DNA from: Bacteroidales bacterium
GTDB lineage: Bacteria; Bacteroidota; Bacteroidia; Bacteroidales; BM520
DNA length: 8,370 nt
NCBI GenBank assembly: GCA_023230285.1
Contig: JALNXP010000103.1
Location: 1-8,370, forward strand
Direction: 5' to 3'
Shown here: one piece after another, positions 1-6,523 of the stretch
Position numbering within the stretch: position 1 is the first letter of the stretch
Layout of the letters: each line of letters begins with the position of its first letter
Notes under the pieces: model-generated
What the model saw: only the letters and a program-made list of their open reading frames with translations
Databases searched by the model: none
What the model was told of the DNA's origin: nothing
Made by a program: the position numbers and the translations under genes

Positions 1-1
1 A

Positions 2-697
2 GAGCTGTTAGAGTTTATGATTCGTGAAAACCTTAACAAGATTGCTCCTCGCGTGATGGCTGTCATCAAACCGGTAAAACTCGTCATAGATAACTATCCG
101 GAAGATAAAGTAGAATATTTCAGTACCGACAACAATCCTGAAGACTCCGAAGCAGGACAGAGAGAAATTCCTTTCTGCAAAGAAATATACATAGAACAAG
201 ACGACTTCATGGAAGAACCGCCAAAAGACTTCTTCCGTTTAGGTCCGGACCGTGAAGTCCGTTTGAAAAGTGCTTATATCATCAAATGTACTTCGTATGA
301 AAAAGACGAAGACGGTAATGTAAAAGTCATTCACTGTGAATACTATCCTGAAACCCGCAGCGGTGCGCCGATGTCTAATAAAAAAGTCAAAGGTACTTTG
401 CATTGGGTGTCAACGAGACATGCAATAAATGCAGAAGTGAGGATTTATGACAGACTGTTTAATGACCCAGACCCTGCAGGACATAAAGATGTTGACTTCT
501 TGGAGTTTTTAAATCCTGATTCTATAACTATCCTGAAAAATTGTAAACTCGAACCTTCTTTAGCTGAAGCTAAAAAGGGTGTAGGCTATCAGTTTCAAAG
601 ATTAGGATACTTCTGCTTAGATAAATATGCTACTGAAGATAACTTGATTTTTAATAAAACGGTAGGCTTAAAAGATACGTGGGCTAAAAAGAAATAA
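2..697 (+). CDS. glnS: Glutamine--tRNA ligase, C-terminal part (5' end outside window)
   Basis: GlnRS attaches glutamine to tRNA(Gln) in the cytoplasm. The reading frame is open from base 2, so about 231 C-terminal residues of an enzyme usually near 550-580 residues are present; the catalytic Rossmann fold with HIGH and KMSKS motifs lies upstream of the window. What is visible is the anticodon-binding beta-barrel half, recognised by similarity to E. coli GlnRS: APRVMAVIKPVKLVIDNYPE near the start, EVRLKSAYIIK, KVKGTLHWVS, VRIYDRLF, GYFCLDKY and the near-terminal TVGLKDTWAKKK. The first in-frame ATG at 17 is internal, because the preceding codons (ELLEF) also match the family. The frame ends at a TAA at 695-697, 18 bases before the RelA/SpoT gene, suggesting cotranscription. 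No truncation or frameshift is seen in the visible part. Family assignment is very secure; GluRS is unlikely because the barrel matches GlnRS throughout. Confidence 0.96.
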   Translation, partial: ELLEFMIRENLNKIAPRVMAVIKPVKLVIDNYPEDKVEYFSTDNNPEDSEAGQREIPFCKEIYIEQDDFMEEPPKDFFRLGPDREVRLKSAYIIKCTSYEKDEDGNVKVIHCEYYPETRSGAPMSNKKVKGTLHWVSTRHAINAEVRIYDRLFNDPDPAGHKDVDFLEFLNPDSITILKNCKLEPSLAEAKKGVGYQFQRLGYFCLDKYATEDNLIFNKTVGLKDTWAKKK

Positions 698-715
698 ATG
701 GTATAATTATTTGTC

Positions 716-2641
716 ATGAAGTCGGTTGCCGAATTAAAAGACATACTGTTTGCTGAATGTCATAATCATTATTCAAAAGCAGAATGTGATTTAGTACATG
801 ATGCGTGTGAAATTTTAGAGAAAAATCCTAATGAAGCTATCTCTGAAGTATATTTCTCAAATATACTTCAGCATAATCTAAAGGTTGCAATATTAGTTAT
901 TAAGGAGTTGAATTTAGATGTAGACTCTACTTTGGCGGCGTTGCTATCGGGCTGTCAGTTTCCGCCTAAAGACCCCGTCACAAATCAGCATATCTTAGAT
1001 GAATTTTCAGAATCATCTATTCATTTTATTCAAAATCTTAATAGAATTACAAAACTCGATTTAATTGAGATACAGGCTAATGCTGATTTTTTGCGTAAAT
1101 TACTGATAAATATCTCCGGCGACTTGCGTGTCGTTATGATTAAGTTGGTAGACAGAATAATTTCGTTGCGAGAAATCAGCTGTTTTAAACCGGAACTGCG
1201 TACAAAGCTGAGTACCGAAGCTATGTTTTTATATGCTCCATTGGCTCACAGAATGGGATTGTACAATATTTATACAGAGCTAAGTACCCGTGCTTTCCAA
1301 GAAATTAATCCCGATGATTATAAAAAAATAAAAAGCGAACTTGACTCTATTCTGAATAAAAATTCTAATTTCTTACCTGATTTTGTTTCCCCTATAGAAC
1401 AAAAACTTAAAGAGTTAAATTTAAGTTATACCATAAAACAAAGAATAAAATCGCCGTATTCTATATGGAAAAAAATTGATAATCAGCATATTACAATAGA
1501 TAAAATACACGACATTTATGCAACAAGAATAATTTTTGATTCAAATATTGAAGATGAAAAATTACTTTGTTGGCAGATATATGCTTTAGTTACAGATATT
1601 TATCCTCCTATGGTATCGCGTACCCGTGACTGGATAAGCGTACCGCGTGCAAATGGCTATGAATCTTTACATACAACCGTACAATACACTAATGGCGTGT
1701 GGGTAGAAGTTCAAATTCGATCAAAACGTATGGACAAGATAGCCGAATACGGTCCTGCTGCTCACTGGTCGTACAAAGACGGACAACAAAAAACTTCTCT
1801 TGAAAAATGGTTGGGAGAAATACGAGATGTCCTTGAAAATGACAGATTAGCACTTGGTGACATACTTGAAAGTATGAAACCGGAAGATATATCGGAAGAA
1901 ATTTATGTCTTCACAGCTAAAAAAGATTCTAAAAAAGAAATTAGAAGATTTAGCAAAGGTGCTACTATCCTCGATTTTGCCTACAGCATTCACTCCGAAA
2001 TAGGTAATAGATGTGTTGGTGCTACCGTAAACAATATAAGTGTCGAAAAAGGTTATGTGCTCAAAAACGGTGACGCTATAAATGTTCAAACTTCCAAATC
2101 TCAAAAACCATCTTTAGATTGGCTCAAAATTGCTACTACAGCTAAAGCTAAATATCATATCCGCAAATCGTTAAACGAAGAACATGAACTCTTAGTCAGT
2201 AATGGTAAAGAAATACTTAAGAGAAAATTTAAAAATTGGAAATATAATTTTACTGACAGTGTTAATGATGTAGTTCAATATTTTGGTTATAAATTCGGTA
2301 ACGACATGTTCTATGATGTTGCTACAGAGAAACTTCCGACAATAAAAATTAAATCTTTTCTTGACAATAAAAATGAATATTTAGAGGGAAAAAACACCGT
2401 TGAAATCATATCAAAAACGAAACCCAAAACCGGCAATATTTATCTTGCCATGACGGAAGACGACAAAAAAATCAACGGAATATATTGCAATTGTTGTGAA
2501 GTACACCCGGGAGACTCGGTTTTTGGCTTCATATCTAATACTGCAGAAATAAAAATCCACAGGACAAACTGCCCTAATGCCAATTATTTAAAATCCAGAT
2601 TTCCATATAGAATTATTGAATTGAAATGGATTAAAACATAA
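716..2641 (+). CDS. RelA/SpoT family (p)ppGpp synthetase with degenerate hydrolase domain
   Basis: Long RSH enzyme, 641 residues, expected to make the alarmone (p)ppGpp from ATP and GTP/GDP during starvation. Residues about 20-200 form an HD-type helical domain, but the LLHDVVEDT-like hydrolase motif is replaced by LLSGCQFPP (76-84) and the later KLADRLHNMR by KLVDRIISLR (143-152), so pppGpp hydrolysis is probably lost. The synthetase domain (about 235-352) is intact: KSPYSIWKKI, IHDIYATRIIFD with the likely catalytic Asp266, RTRDWISVPRANGYESLHTT, and EVQIRS with the likely catalytic Glu331, then AEYGPAAHWSYK. The RTRD loop resembles the RXKD form of SpoT/Rel rather than EXDD of RelA. A TGS domain spans about 394-458, followed by a helical region and a Cys-rich zinc-finger domain (CNCC, HRTNCPNA). 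The protein ends there, without a C-terminal ACT domain, and is about 100 residues shorter than typical Rel/RelA. An ATG at 698 is ruled out because it meets a stop two codons later. The relA/spoT symbol is left open. Confidence 0.93.
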   Translation: MKSVAELKDILFAECHNHYSKAECDLVHDACEILEKNPNEAISEVYFSNILQHNLKVAILVIKELNLDVDSTLAALLSGCQFPPKDPVTNQHILDEFSESSIHFIQNLNRITKLDLIEIQANADFLRKLLINISGDLRVVMIKLVDRIISLREISCFKPELRTKLSTEAMFLYAPLAHRMGLYNIYTELSTRAFQEINPDDYKKIKSELDSILNKNSNFLPDFVSPIEQKLKELNLSYTIKQRIKSPYSIWKKIDNQHITIDKIHDIYATRIIFDSNIEDEKLLCWQIYALVTDIYPPMVSRTRDWISVPRANGYESLHTTVQYTNGVWVEVQIRSKRMDKIAEYGPAAHWSYKDGQQKTSLEKWLGEIRDVLENDRLALGDILESMKPEDISEEIYVFTAKKDSKKEIRRFSKGATILDFAYSIHSEIGNRCVGATVNNISVEKGYVLKNGDAINVQTSKSQKPSLDWLKIATTAKAKYHIRKSLNEEHELLVSNGKEILKRKFKNWKYNFTDSVNDVVQYFGYKFGNDMFYDVATEKLPTIKIKSFLDNKNEYLEGKNTVEIISKTKPKTGNIYLAMTEDDKKINGIYCNCCEVHPGDSVFGFISNTAEIKIHRTNCPNANYLKSRFPYRIIELKWIKT

Positions 2642-2646
2642 CGATT

Positions 2647-3603
2647 ATGAACCAATTTCGCACAACATTCACTATTAATGAAGCGGCATCAAAGATTACA
2701 TATTTTGATTCTTTGATGATGCTTGGCTCTTGCTTCTCGGAAAATATCGGAAATAAACTCTCAAGTTTGCAATTTGACCTTTGCTTAAATCCTTACGGCA
2801 TTTTGTATAATCCCTGTTCTATTGAGATTTCTATTAAGGAAATTGTTGATTGTAAGGAATATATAAATAAAGACATTCTTTATTTTAACGATAATTGGTT
2901 TAGTCTGAAGCATCATGGCGTTTTCTCATCTCCCGATAAAGATTTATGTCTGCAAAAAATCAATGAATCTATAGAAAATGCTAATACTTATATCAAAAAG
3001 TCGAAATACATATTTATTACCTTAGGCACAGCTGTAGTGTATTTTGATAGCGGAACCGATTTTGTTGTTGGCAATTGTCATAAAATTCCTGCAAGTAACT
3101 TTTATACAAAGAGGCTTAGCGTTGAAGAATGTTCAAATAGTCTTGATAATATTGTTAATGCTATAAATGCTGTAAATGAAGACGTTACAGTCGTTTTTAC
3201 CGTCAGTCCCATACGACATTGGAAAGATGGTGCTGTAGAAAATCAGCGTAGTAAAGCCACGTTAGTACTTGCTATCGACCAAGTTATACAACATCACAAA
3301 AATATAATCTATTTTCCATCTTATGAAATTATGATGGACGACCTGCGTGATTACCGTTTTTACAAAGACGACATGTTACATGTTGGCGATATTGCCGTTG
3401 AATACATTTGGGAGAAGTTCAAAAATACTTTTATCAGTGAAACTTGTTTTGAAGCAATGGACGAAGTCGACAAGATAAACAAAGCATTGGCGCATAGAGT
3501 GGAACGTACTGACACCGCTGAGTATAGGAAATTCAAAGAATACATTGTAAATAAAACTTCAGAATTGGAGAAAAAGTTCCCATATTTATCATTTCAACTG
3601 TAA
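2647..3603 (+). CDS. GSCFA domain protein (SGNH-hydrolase-like)
   Basis: A 318-residue protein of the GSCFA family, named after the conserved GSCFA stretch that appears here as LGSCFSENIG (26-35). The family is usually grouped with SGNH/GDSL-type hydrolases. In support, Ser28 sits in the nucleophile-like position, a mid-protein block reads TVSPIRHWKDG (185-195), and a DxxH pair lies in DDMLHVGD (Asp242, His245), all consistent with a Ser-Asp-His arrangement. LGTAVVYF (126-133) is another family-like block. There is no signal peptide or membrane segment, so it should be cytoplasmic. The substrate is unknown; acyl- or acetyl-ester cleavage is only an inference from the fold. It starts 5 bases after the RelA/SpoT stop codon, so it is almost certainly cotranscribed and possibly translationally coupled; no Shine-Dalgarno is seen. 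The tail (about 265-318) is predicted helical and charged. The family call is firm, the biochemical function is not. Confidence 0.88.
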   Translation: MNQFRTTFTINEAASKITYFDSLMMLGSCFSENIGNKLSSLQFDLCLNPYGILYNPCSIEISIKEIVDCKEYINKDILYFNDNWFSLKHHGVFSSPDKDLCLQKINESIENANTYIKKSKYIFITLGTAVVYFDSGTDFVVGNCHKIPASNFYTKRLSVEECSNSLDNIVNAINAVNEDVTVVFTVSPIRHWKDGAVENQRSKATLVLAIDQVIQHHKNIIYFPSYEIMMDDLRDYRFYKDDMLHVGDIAVEYIWEKFKNTFISETCFEAMDEVDKINKALAHRVERTDTAEYRKFKEYIVNKTSELEKKFPYLSFQL

Positions 3604-3661
3604 AAGACTTTATGACGTTGTCGATATGCAGAAAGTAGACACATAATCACAATAATTCTGC

Positions 3662-3743
3662 CGTTTTGTCATATTGTCGACTTTTTTTTCTGTTGGCATG
3701 ATAGTTGTTTTTTTCCCCTTGTCTGACAAAAACAGACAAAACG
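3662..3743. repeat. Inverted repeat and TTGTC/GACAA boxes upstream of dnaK
   Basis: The nine-base arms CGTTTTGTC (3662-3670) and GACAAAACG (3735-3743) are perfect inverted copies flanking the putative dnaK promoter. Within and near them the pentamer TTGTC or its complement occurs repeatedly: 3618, 3666, 3674, 3719, 3725 (complement) and 3735 (complement). TTGTCTG (3719-3725) and CAGACAA (3733-3739) also form a 7-bp hairpin with a 7-base loop. These could be regulator binding sites or an mRNA 5' structure; which protein would bind is unknown. The rest of the 3604-3774 gap shows only a weak 6-bp inverted repeat (3628-3633 with 3656-3661) and no obvious terminator for the upstream genes. Confidence 0.5.
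3693..3708 (+). promoter_or_regulatory. Candidate sigma-54-like promoter of dnaK
   Basis: The sequence TTGGCATGATAGTTGT resembles the -24/-12 sigma-54 consensus TGGCACG-N4-TTGC. GG (3695-3696) and the GT standing in for GC (3707-3708) are separated by exactly ten bases, the canonical spacing; the only clear mismatches are T for C at two places, one of them in the -12 dinucleotide. Transcription would start near 3719-3720, about 55 bases before the dnaK ATG. No good TAnnTTTG primary-sigma element was found in the same gap. That sigma-54 acts here is inference from the motif alone. Confidence 0.38.
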
Positions 3744-3774
3744 ATTTAGATAATAATTAAAAAAAATATTTGTT

Positions 3775-5724
3775 ATGGGAAAAATTATTGGTATTGACTT
3801 AGGAACGACAAATTCATGTGTCGCAGTAATGGAAGGTAACGAACCTGTTATTATTCCAAATTCGGAAGGAAAACGTACAACACCATCTATAGTGGCTTTT
3901 ACAGATAATGGTGAAAGAAAGGTTGGAGATCCTGCTAAACGTCAGGCTATTACGAATCCAAAGAAAACAGTATATTCTATTAAACGTCTGATGGGTGAAC
4001 GTTTTTCAAAAGTTGAAAACGAAATTCATCGTTTGACTTATGATGTAGTACAAGGTGACAATGATACTCCGAGAGTTGTCATTGGTGACAGAAAATATAC
4101 TCCGCAAGAAATTTCTGCAATGGTATTGCAAAAAATGAAAAAAACTGCAGAAGACTATTTGGGTCAAGAGGTTACGGAGGCTGTAATTACAGTTCCTGCT
4201 TACTTTAGCGACTCACAGCGTCAAGCTACAAAGGAAGCCGGTGAGATTGCAGGCTTGCATGTTCGTAGAATTATCAACGAACCTACAGCAGCATCTTTAG
4301 CTTATGGTCTTGACAAAAAGAATAAAGAAATGAAAATCGCAGTATTCGACCTTGGCGGTGGTACTTTCGATATATCAATCCTTGAATTAGGAGACGGTGT
4401 TTTTGAAGTAAAATCAACAAACGGTGATACTCATTTAGGTGGTGATGACTTTGACCACGTCATTATAGATTGGTTAGCTGAAGAATTTAAAAAAGATGAA
4501 GGCATTGATTTGCGTAAAGATGCAATGGCTTTACAACGTTTGAAAGAAGCAGCTGAAAAGGCAAAGATAGAGCTGTCGAGTACCAACTCAACAGAAATAA
4601 ATTTACCTTATATTATGCCTGTTGACGGTGTGCCAAAACACCTTGTGAAGACTTTGACGAGAGCTAAATTTGAACAACTTGCCGATGAGCTTATACATAG
4701 AACTTTAGGTCCTTGTGAAAAAGCATTGAGAGATGCAGGTTATACAAAGAAAGATATTTCTGAAGTAATCTTAGTAGGCGGTTCTACACGTATTCCTGCA
4801 GTTCAAAAACTTGTGGAAAACTTCTTTGGACAAGTACCTTCTAAAGGCGTAAACCCTGATGAGGTTGTTGCAGTAGGTGCAGCTATCCAAGGTGGCGTTT
4901 TGACCGGCGAAGTTAATGATGTATTGTTGCTTGATGTTACTCCGTTGTCATTGGGTATAGAAACCTTAGGCGGCGTGTTTACAAAGTTGATAGATGCTAA
5001 CACAACTATCCCTACCAATAAATCGGAAGTATTCTCAACAGCTGTCGACAATCAACCGGCTGTAGAAATTCATGTTTTACAGGGAGAAAGACCTATGGCT
5101 AATCAGAACAAGAGTATCGGTCGTTTCCATCTTGATGGCATAGCTCCTGCTCCACGTGGTATACCTCAAATAGAAGTATCCTTTGATATAGATGTTAACG
5201 GTATTCTTAGTGTGACAGCAAAAGATAAAGGTACCGGAAAATCACAAAACATCCGTATCGAAGCATCATCAGGTCTGTCAGAAGAAGAAGTTAAGAAAAT
5301 GAAAGCTGAAGCTGAAGCAAATGCGGATGCAGATAAAAAGCAGAAAGAGGAAATAGATAAAATAAACTCTGCAGATGCTATGATTTTCCAGACGGAGAAA
5401 CAGCTGAAAGAGTTTGGTGACAAACTTCCTGCCGACAAGAAAGCTCCTATTGAGTCTGCTCTCGAAGAGTTAAAAGAAGCTCATAAAAATAAAAATATCA
5501 GCGCAATAGATGCTGCTATGGAAAAGATCAACAATGCTTGGCATGTAGCAAGTGAAGAGATGTATAAAGCATCACAAGGTCAACCTAACCAAGGTGCCGG
5601 CAATGGCGGTCAATATACCGGCGGCAACGCTCAGGGCAATACCGGCAACGGCGGCAATACCGGCAACGGCGGCGACCAAGAAGACGGACATGTACAAGAT
5701 GTTGACTTTGAGGAGGTGAAGTAA
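3775..5724 (+). CDS. dnaK: Chaperone protein DnaK (Hsp70)
   Basis: Cytoplasmic ATP-driven chaperone that binds exposed hydrophobic peptide segments together with DnaJ and GrpE. The 649-residue length fits the family. The nucleotide-binding domain covers about 1-380, with phosphate loops [14 protein letters not shown] (5-18) and [12 protein letters not shown] (190-201), [13 protein letters not shown] (166-178) and the adenosine motif [13 protein letters not shown] (331-343). The hydrophobic linker VLLLDVTP (383-390) leads to the beta substrate-binding domain and a helical lid. The extreme C-terminus ends in EEVK, the usual DnaK tail, after a Gly/Asn/Gln-rich stretch (about 600-635) that is longer than usual. 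The ATG at 3775 gives the canonical N-terminus; only an A-rich leader and no Shine-Dalgarno precedes it, as is normal in Bacteroidetes. The gene is monocistronic by layout: a 171-base upstream gap with promoter-like elements and a strong terminator behind it. dnaJ and grpE are not in the window. Confidence 0.98.
   Translation: MGKIIGIDLGTTNSCVAVMEGNEPVIIPNSEGKRTTPSIVAFTDNGERKVGDPAKRQAITNPKKTVYSIKRLMGERFSKVENEIHRLTYDVVQGDNDTPRVVIGDRKYTPQEISAMVLQKMKKTAEDYLGQEVTEAVITVPAYFSDSQRQATKEAGEIAGLHVRRIINEPTAASLAYGLDKKNKEMKIAVFDLGGGTFDISILELGDGVFEVKSTNGDTHLGGDDFDHVIIDWLAEEFKKDEGIDLRKDAMALQRLKEAAEKAKIELSSTNSTEINLPYIMPVDGVPKHLVKTLTRAKFEQLADELIHRTLGPCEKALRDAGYTKKDISEVILVGGSTRIPAVQKLVENFFGQVPSKGVNPDEVVAVGAAIQGGVLTGEVNDVLLLDVTPLSLGIETLGGVFTKLIDANTTIPTNKSEVFSTAVDNQPAVEIHVLQGERPMANQNKSIGRFHLDGIAPAPRGIPQIEVSFDIDVNGILSVTAKDKGTGKSQNIRIEASSGLSEEEVKKMKAEAEANADADKKQKEEIDKINSADAMIFQTEKQLKEFGDKLPADKKAPIESALEELKEAHKNKNISAIDAAMEKINNAWHVASEEMYKASQGQPNQGAGNGGQYTGGNAQGNTGNGGNTGNGGDQEDGHVQDVDFEEVK
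5635..5670 (+). repeat. Exact 18-bp tandem duplication in the dnaK tail
   Basis: The unit GGCAATACCGGCAACGGC occurs twice head to tail (5635-5652 and 5653-5670), encoding GNTGNG twice in the flexible Gly/Asn-rich tail of DnaK. The surrounding sequence is made of similar degenerate units (GGCGGT, ACCGGCGGC), and the patch is clearly more GC-rich than the rest of the gene. Slipped-strand expansion is the likely origin, so copy number may vary between strains. Confidence 0.85.
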
Positions 5725-5756
5725 TTGCTCGAAACAACGAGTAATCAAAAATAATT

Positions 5757-5791
5757 AAAATGCGGTAAGTGAACAACTTACCGCATTTTTT
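5757..5791 (+). terminator. Rho-independent terminator of dnaK
   Basis: A perfect 14-bp stem is formed by AAAATGCGGTAAGT (5757-5770) and ACTTACCGCATTTT (5776-5789) around the loop GAACA, running into a T tract (5786-5791). The flanking A's make it able to work in both directions. It lies 33 bases behind the dnaK stop and marks the end of the core-gene block. A second weaker hairpin (5724-5731 with 5738-5745, one G-U pair) overlaps the last base of the dnaK stop codon. Confidence 0.92.
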
Positions 5792-5839
5792 GTTATAAAT
5801 ATTTCTTGATAATTATGCTTATATATCGGTTTTTTATTG

Positions 5840-5847
5840 TATATTTG
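5840..5847 (+). promoter_or_regulatory. -7 promoter element of the HTH/integrase unit
   Basis: TATATTTG matches the TAnnTTTG -7 consensus of the Bacteroidetes primary sigma factor exactly. It lies about 100 bases before the ATG of the zinc-ribbon/HTH gene, giving a leader of roughly 90 bases. No convincing TTG-type -33 element stands at the usual 19-21 base distance, so the promoter may be weak or activator-dependent. Confidence 0.42.
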
Positions 5848-5862
5848 TACCATAAATGTACC
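5846..5862 (+). repeat. Paired TGTACC direct repeats
   Basis: TGTACC occurs at 5846-5851 and again at 5857-5862, 11 bases apart, about one helical turn. The first copy overlaps the -7 element and the pair covers the predicted transcription start. Such spacing suits an operator bound by the HTH protein encoded just downstream, or arm-type sites for the integrase/excisionase. Both readings are inference. Confidence 0.45.
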
Positions 5863-5946
5863 GAGCGTTAATTGTATATAATGTGCGTCTAAAACACACT
5901 TATAATATTTTATTAGCACTTATTCGGTTCAAAAAAGACAGATGAT

Positions 5947-6522
5947 ATGGGCGTTAGCAAACTCAAAATACCGAAAATCTGCGAACACTGCGGAAAGCCA
6001 TTTGAAGCAAAAACCGTTACCACACGCTTTTGTTCCTCTACTTGTGCTAACAAATCAGGACGAGCAAGGAAACAACAAGCAAAAGAAATTGAGAAGAAAC
6101 AGACGATTTTAGAACAGTCAGCAAATCAAATAGCCGAAATCCAAACACGCCCCTATATTTCCATTTCCGAAGCAGTCATTCTGTTTGGTATTTCAAAAGA
6201 CACTATCCGCCGTCTGATTAAAGCGGGCAAAATCCCCGCAATCAATTTAGGACAAAGACTAACCCGCATTAGTCGGGTGCATATCGAATCAATGTTCACG
6301 GCAATAGATATTCCGCAGGAAAAACCACAAGAAGAAAAGCCCGTCAAACTTCAATACGAGCAAAGCGAATGCTATACCATTGGCGAGATAACCGAAAAAT
6401 ACGGCGTTTCGCCCTCTACGGTTGACAAAACCATACGCAAAAACAGCATACCCAAAAGACAGGTTGGCAAATTTGTCTATGTTCCTAAAATAATGATTGA
6501 TAAGATTTTTGGAGGAAAATAA
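5947..6522 (+). CDS. Zinc-ribbon protein with two excisionase-type helix-turn-helix domains
   Basis: A 191-residue DNA-binding protein with three visible parts. Residues 12-33 hold CEHCGKPFEAKT...RFCSSTC, a four-cysteine zinc ribbon (C12, C15, C29, C33). A Lys/Gln/Glu-rich, probably helical linker (about 40-65) follows. Residues about 70-115 (YISISEAVILFGISKDTIRR, then RLIKAGKIPAINLG) and about 142-187 (YTIGEITEKYGVSPSTVDKT, then IRKNSIPKRQVGK) are two helix-turn-helix domains of the excisionase/MerR-like HTH_17 type with the usual short wing. Proteins of this kind commonly sit beside tyrosine integrases in Bacteroidetes elements, so a role as recombination directionality factor or as regulator of the integrase is likely but unproven. 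The stop codon (6520-6522) is one base before the integrase ATG, and the final Gly-Gly codons supply its GGAGG ribosome binding site, so the two genes are coupled. The ATG at 5947 is chosen because it opens just before the zinc ribbon. Confidence 0.8.
   Translation: MGVSKLKIPKICEHCGKPFEAKTVTTRFCSSTCANKSGRARKQQAKEIEKKQTILEQSANQIAEIQTRPYISISEAVILFGISKDTIRRLIKAGKIPAINLGQRLTRISRVHIESMFTAIDIPQEKPQEEKPVKLQYEQSECYTIGEITEKYGVSPSTVDKTIRKNSIPKRQVGKFVYVPKIMIDKIFGGK
6511..6515 (+). promoter_or_regulatory. Ribosome binding site that sets the integrase start
   Basis: GGAGG lies 8 bases before the ATG at 6524 and overlaps the last codons of the HTH gene. A strong Shine-Dalgarno is uncommon in Bacteroidetes, and it favours 6524 over the in-frame ATG at 6497, which has no such site and would extend 27 bases back into the HTH gene. 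Confidence 0.6.
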
Positions 6523-6523
6523 T

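Noticed and set aside
698..706. ATG immediately after glnS as the RSH start
   Set aside because: It is in frame with 716 but meets a stop codon (TAA) after two codons.
3628..3661. GCAGAA/TTCTGC inverted repeat as terminator of the GSCFA gene
   Set aside because: The stem is only 6 bp with a 22-base loop and has no T tract behind it.
4803..5776. Open frames on the minus strand within and behind dnaK
   Set aside because: They are low-complexity Ser/Thr- or Arg-rich shadows of the conserved dnaK frame, with no recognisable family.
5913..5920. TTAGCACT resembling the left half of a CIRCE element
   Set aside because: The right half (GAGTGCTAA at 9 bases) is missing and the site lies downstream of dnaK, not before it.
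5792..5946. tRNA gene as an integration target next to the integrase
   Set aside because: The stretch is AT-rich and shows no cloverleaf, TTCRANY loop or CCA end.
6497..6523. Upstream in-frame ATG at 6497 as the integrase start
   Set aside because: It lies inside the end of the HTH gene with no ribosome binding site, while 6524 has GGAGG 8 bases ahead and gives a family-like N-terminus.
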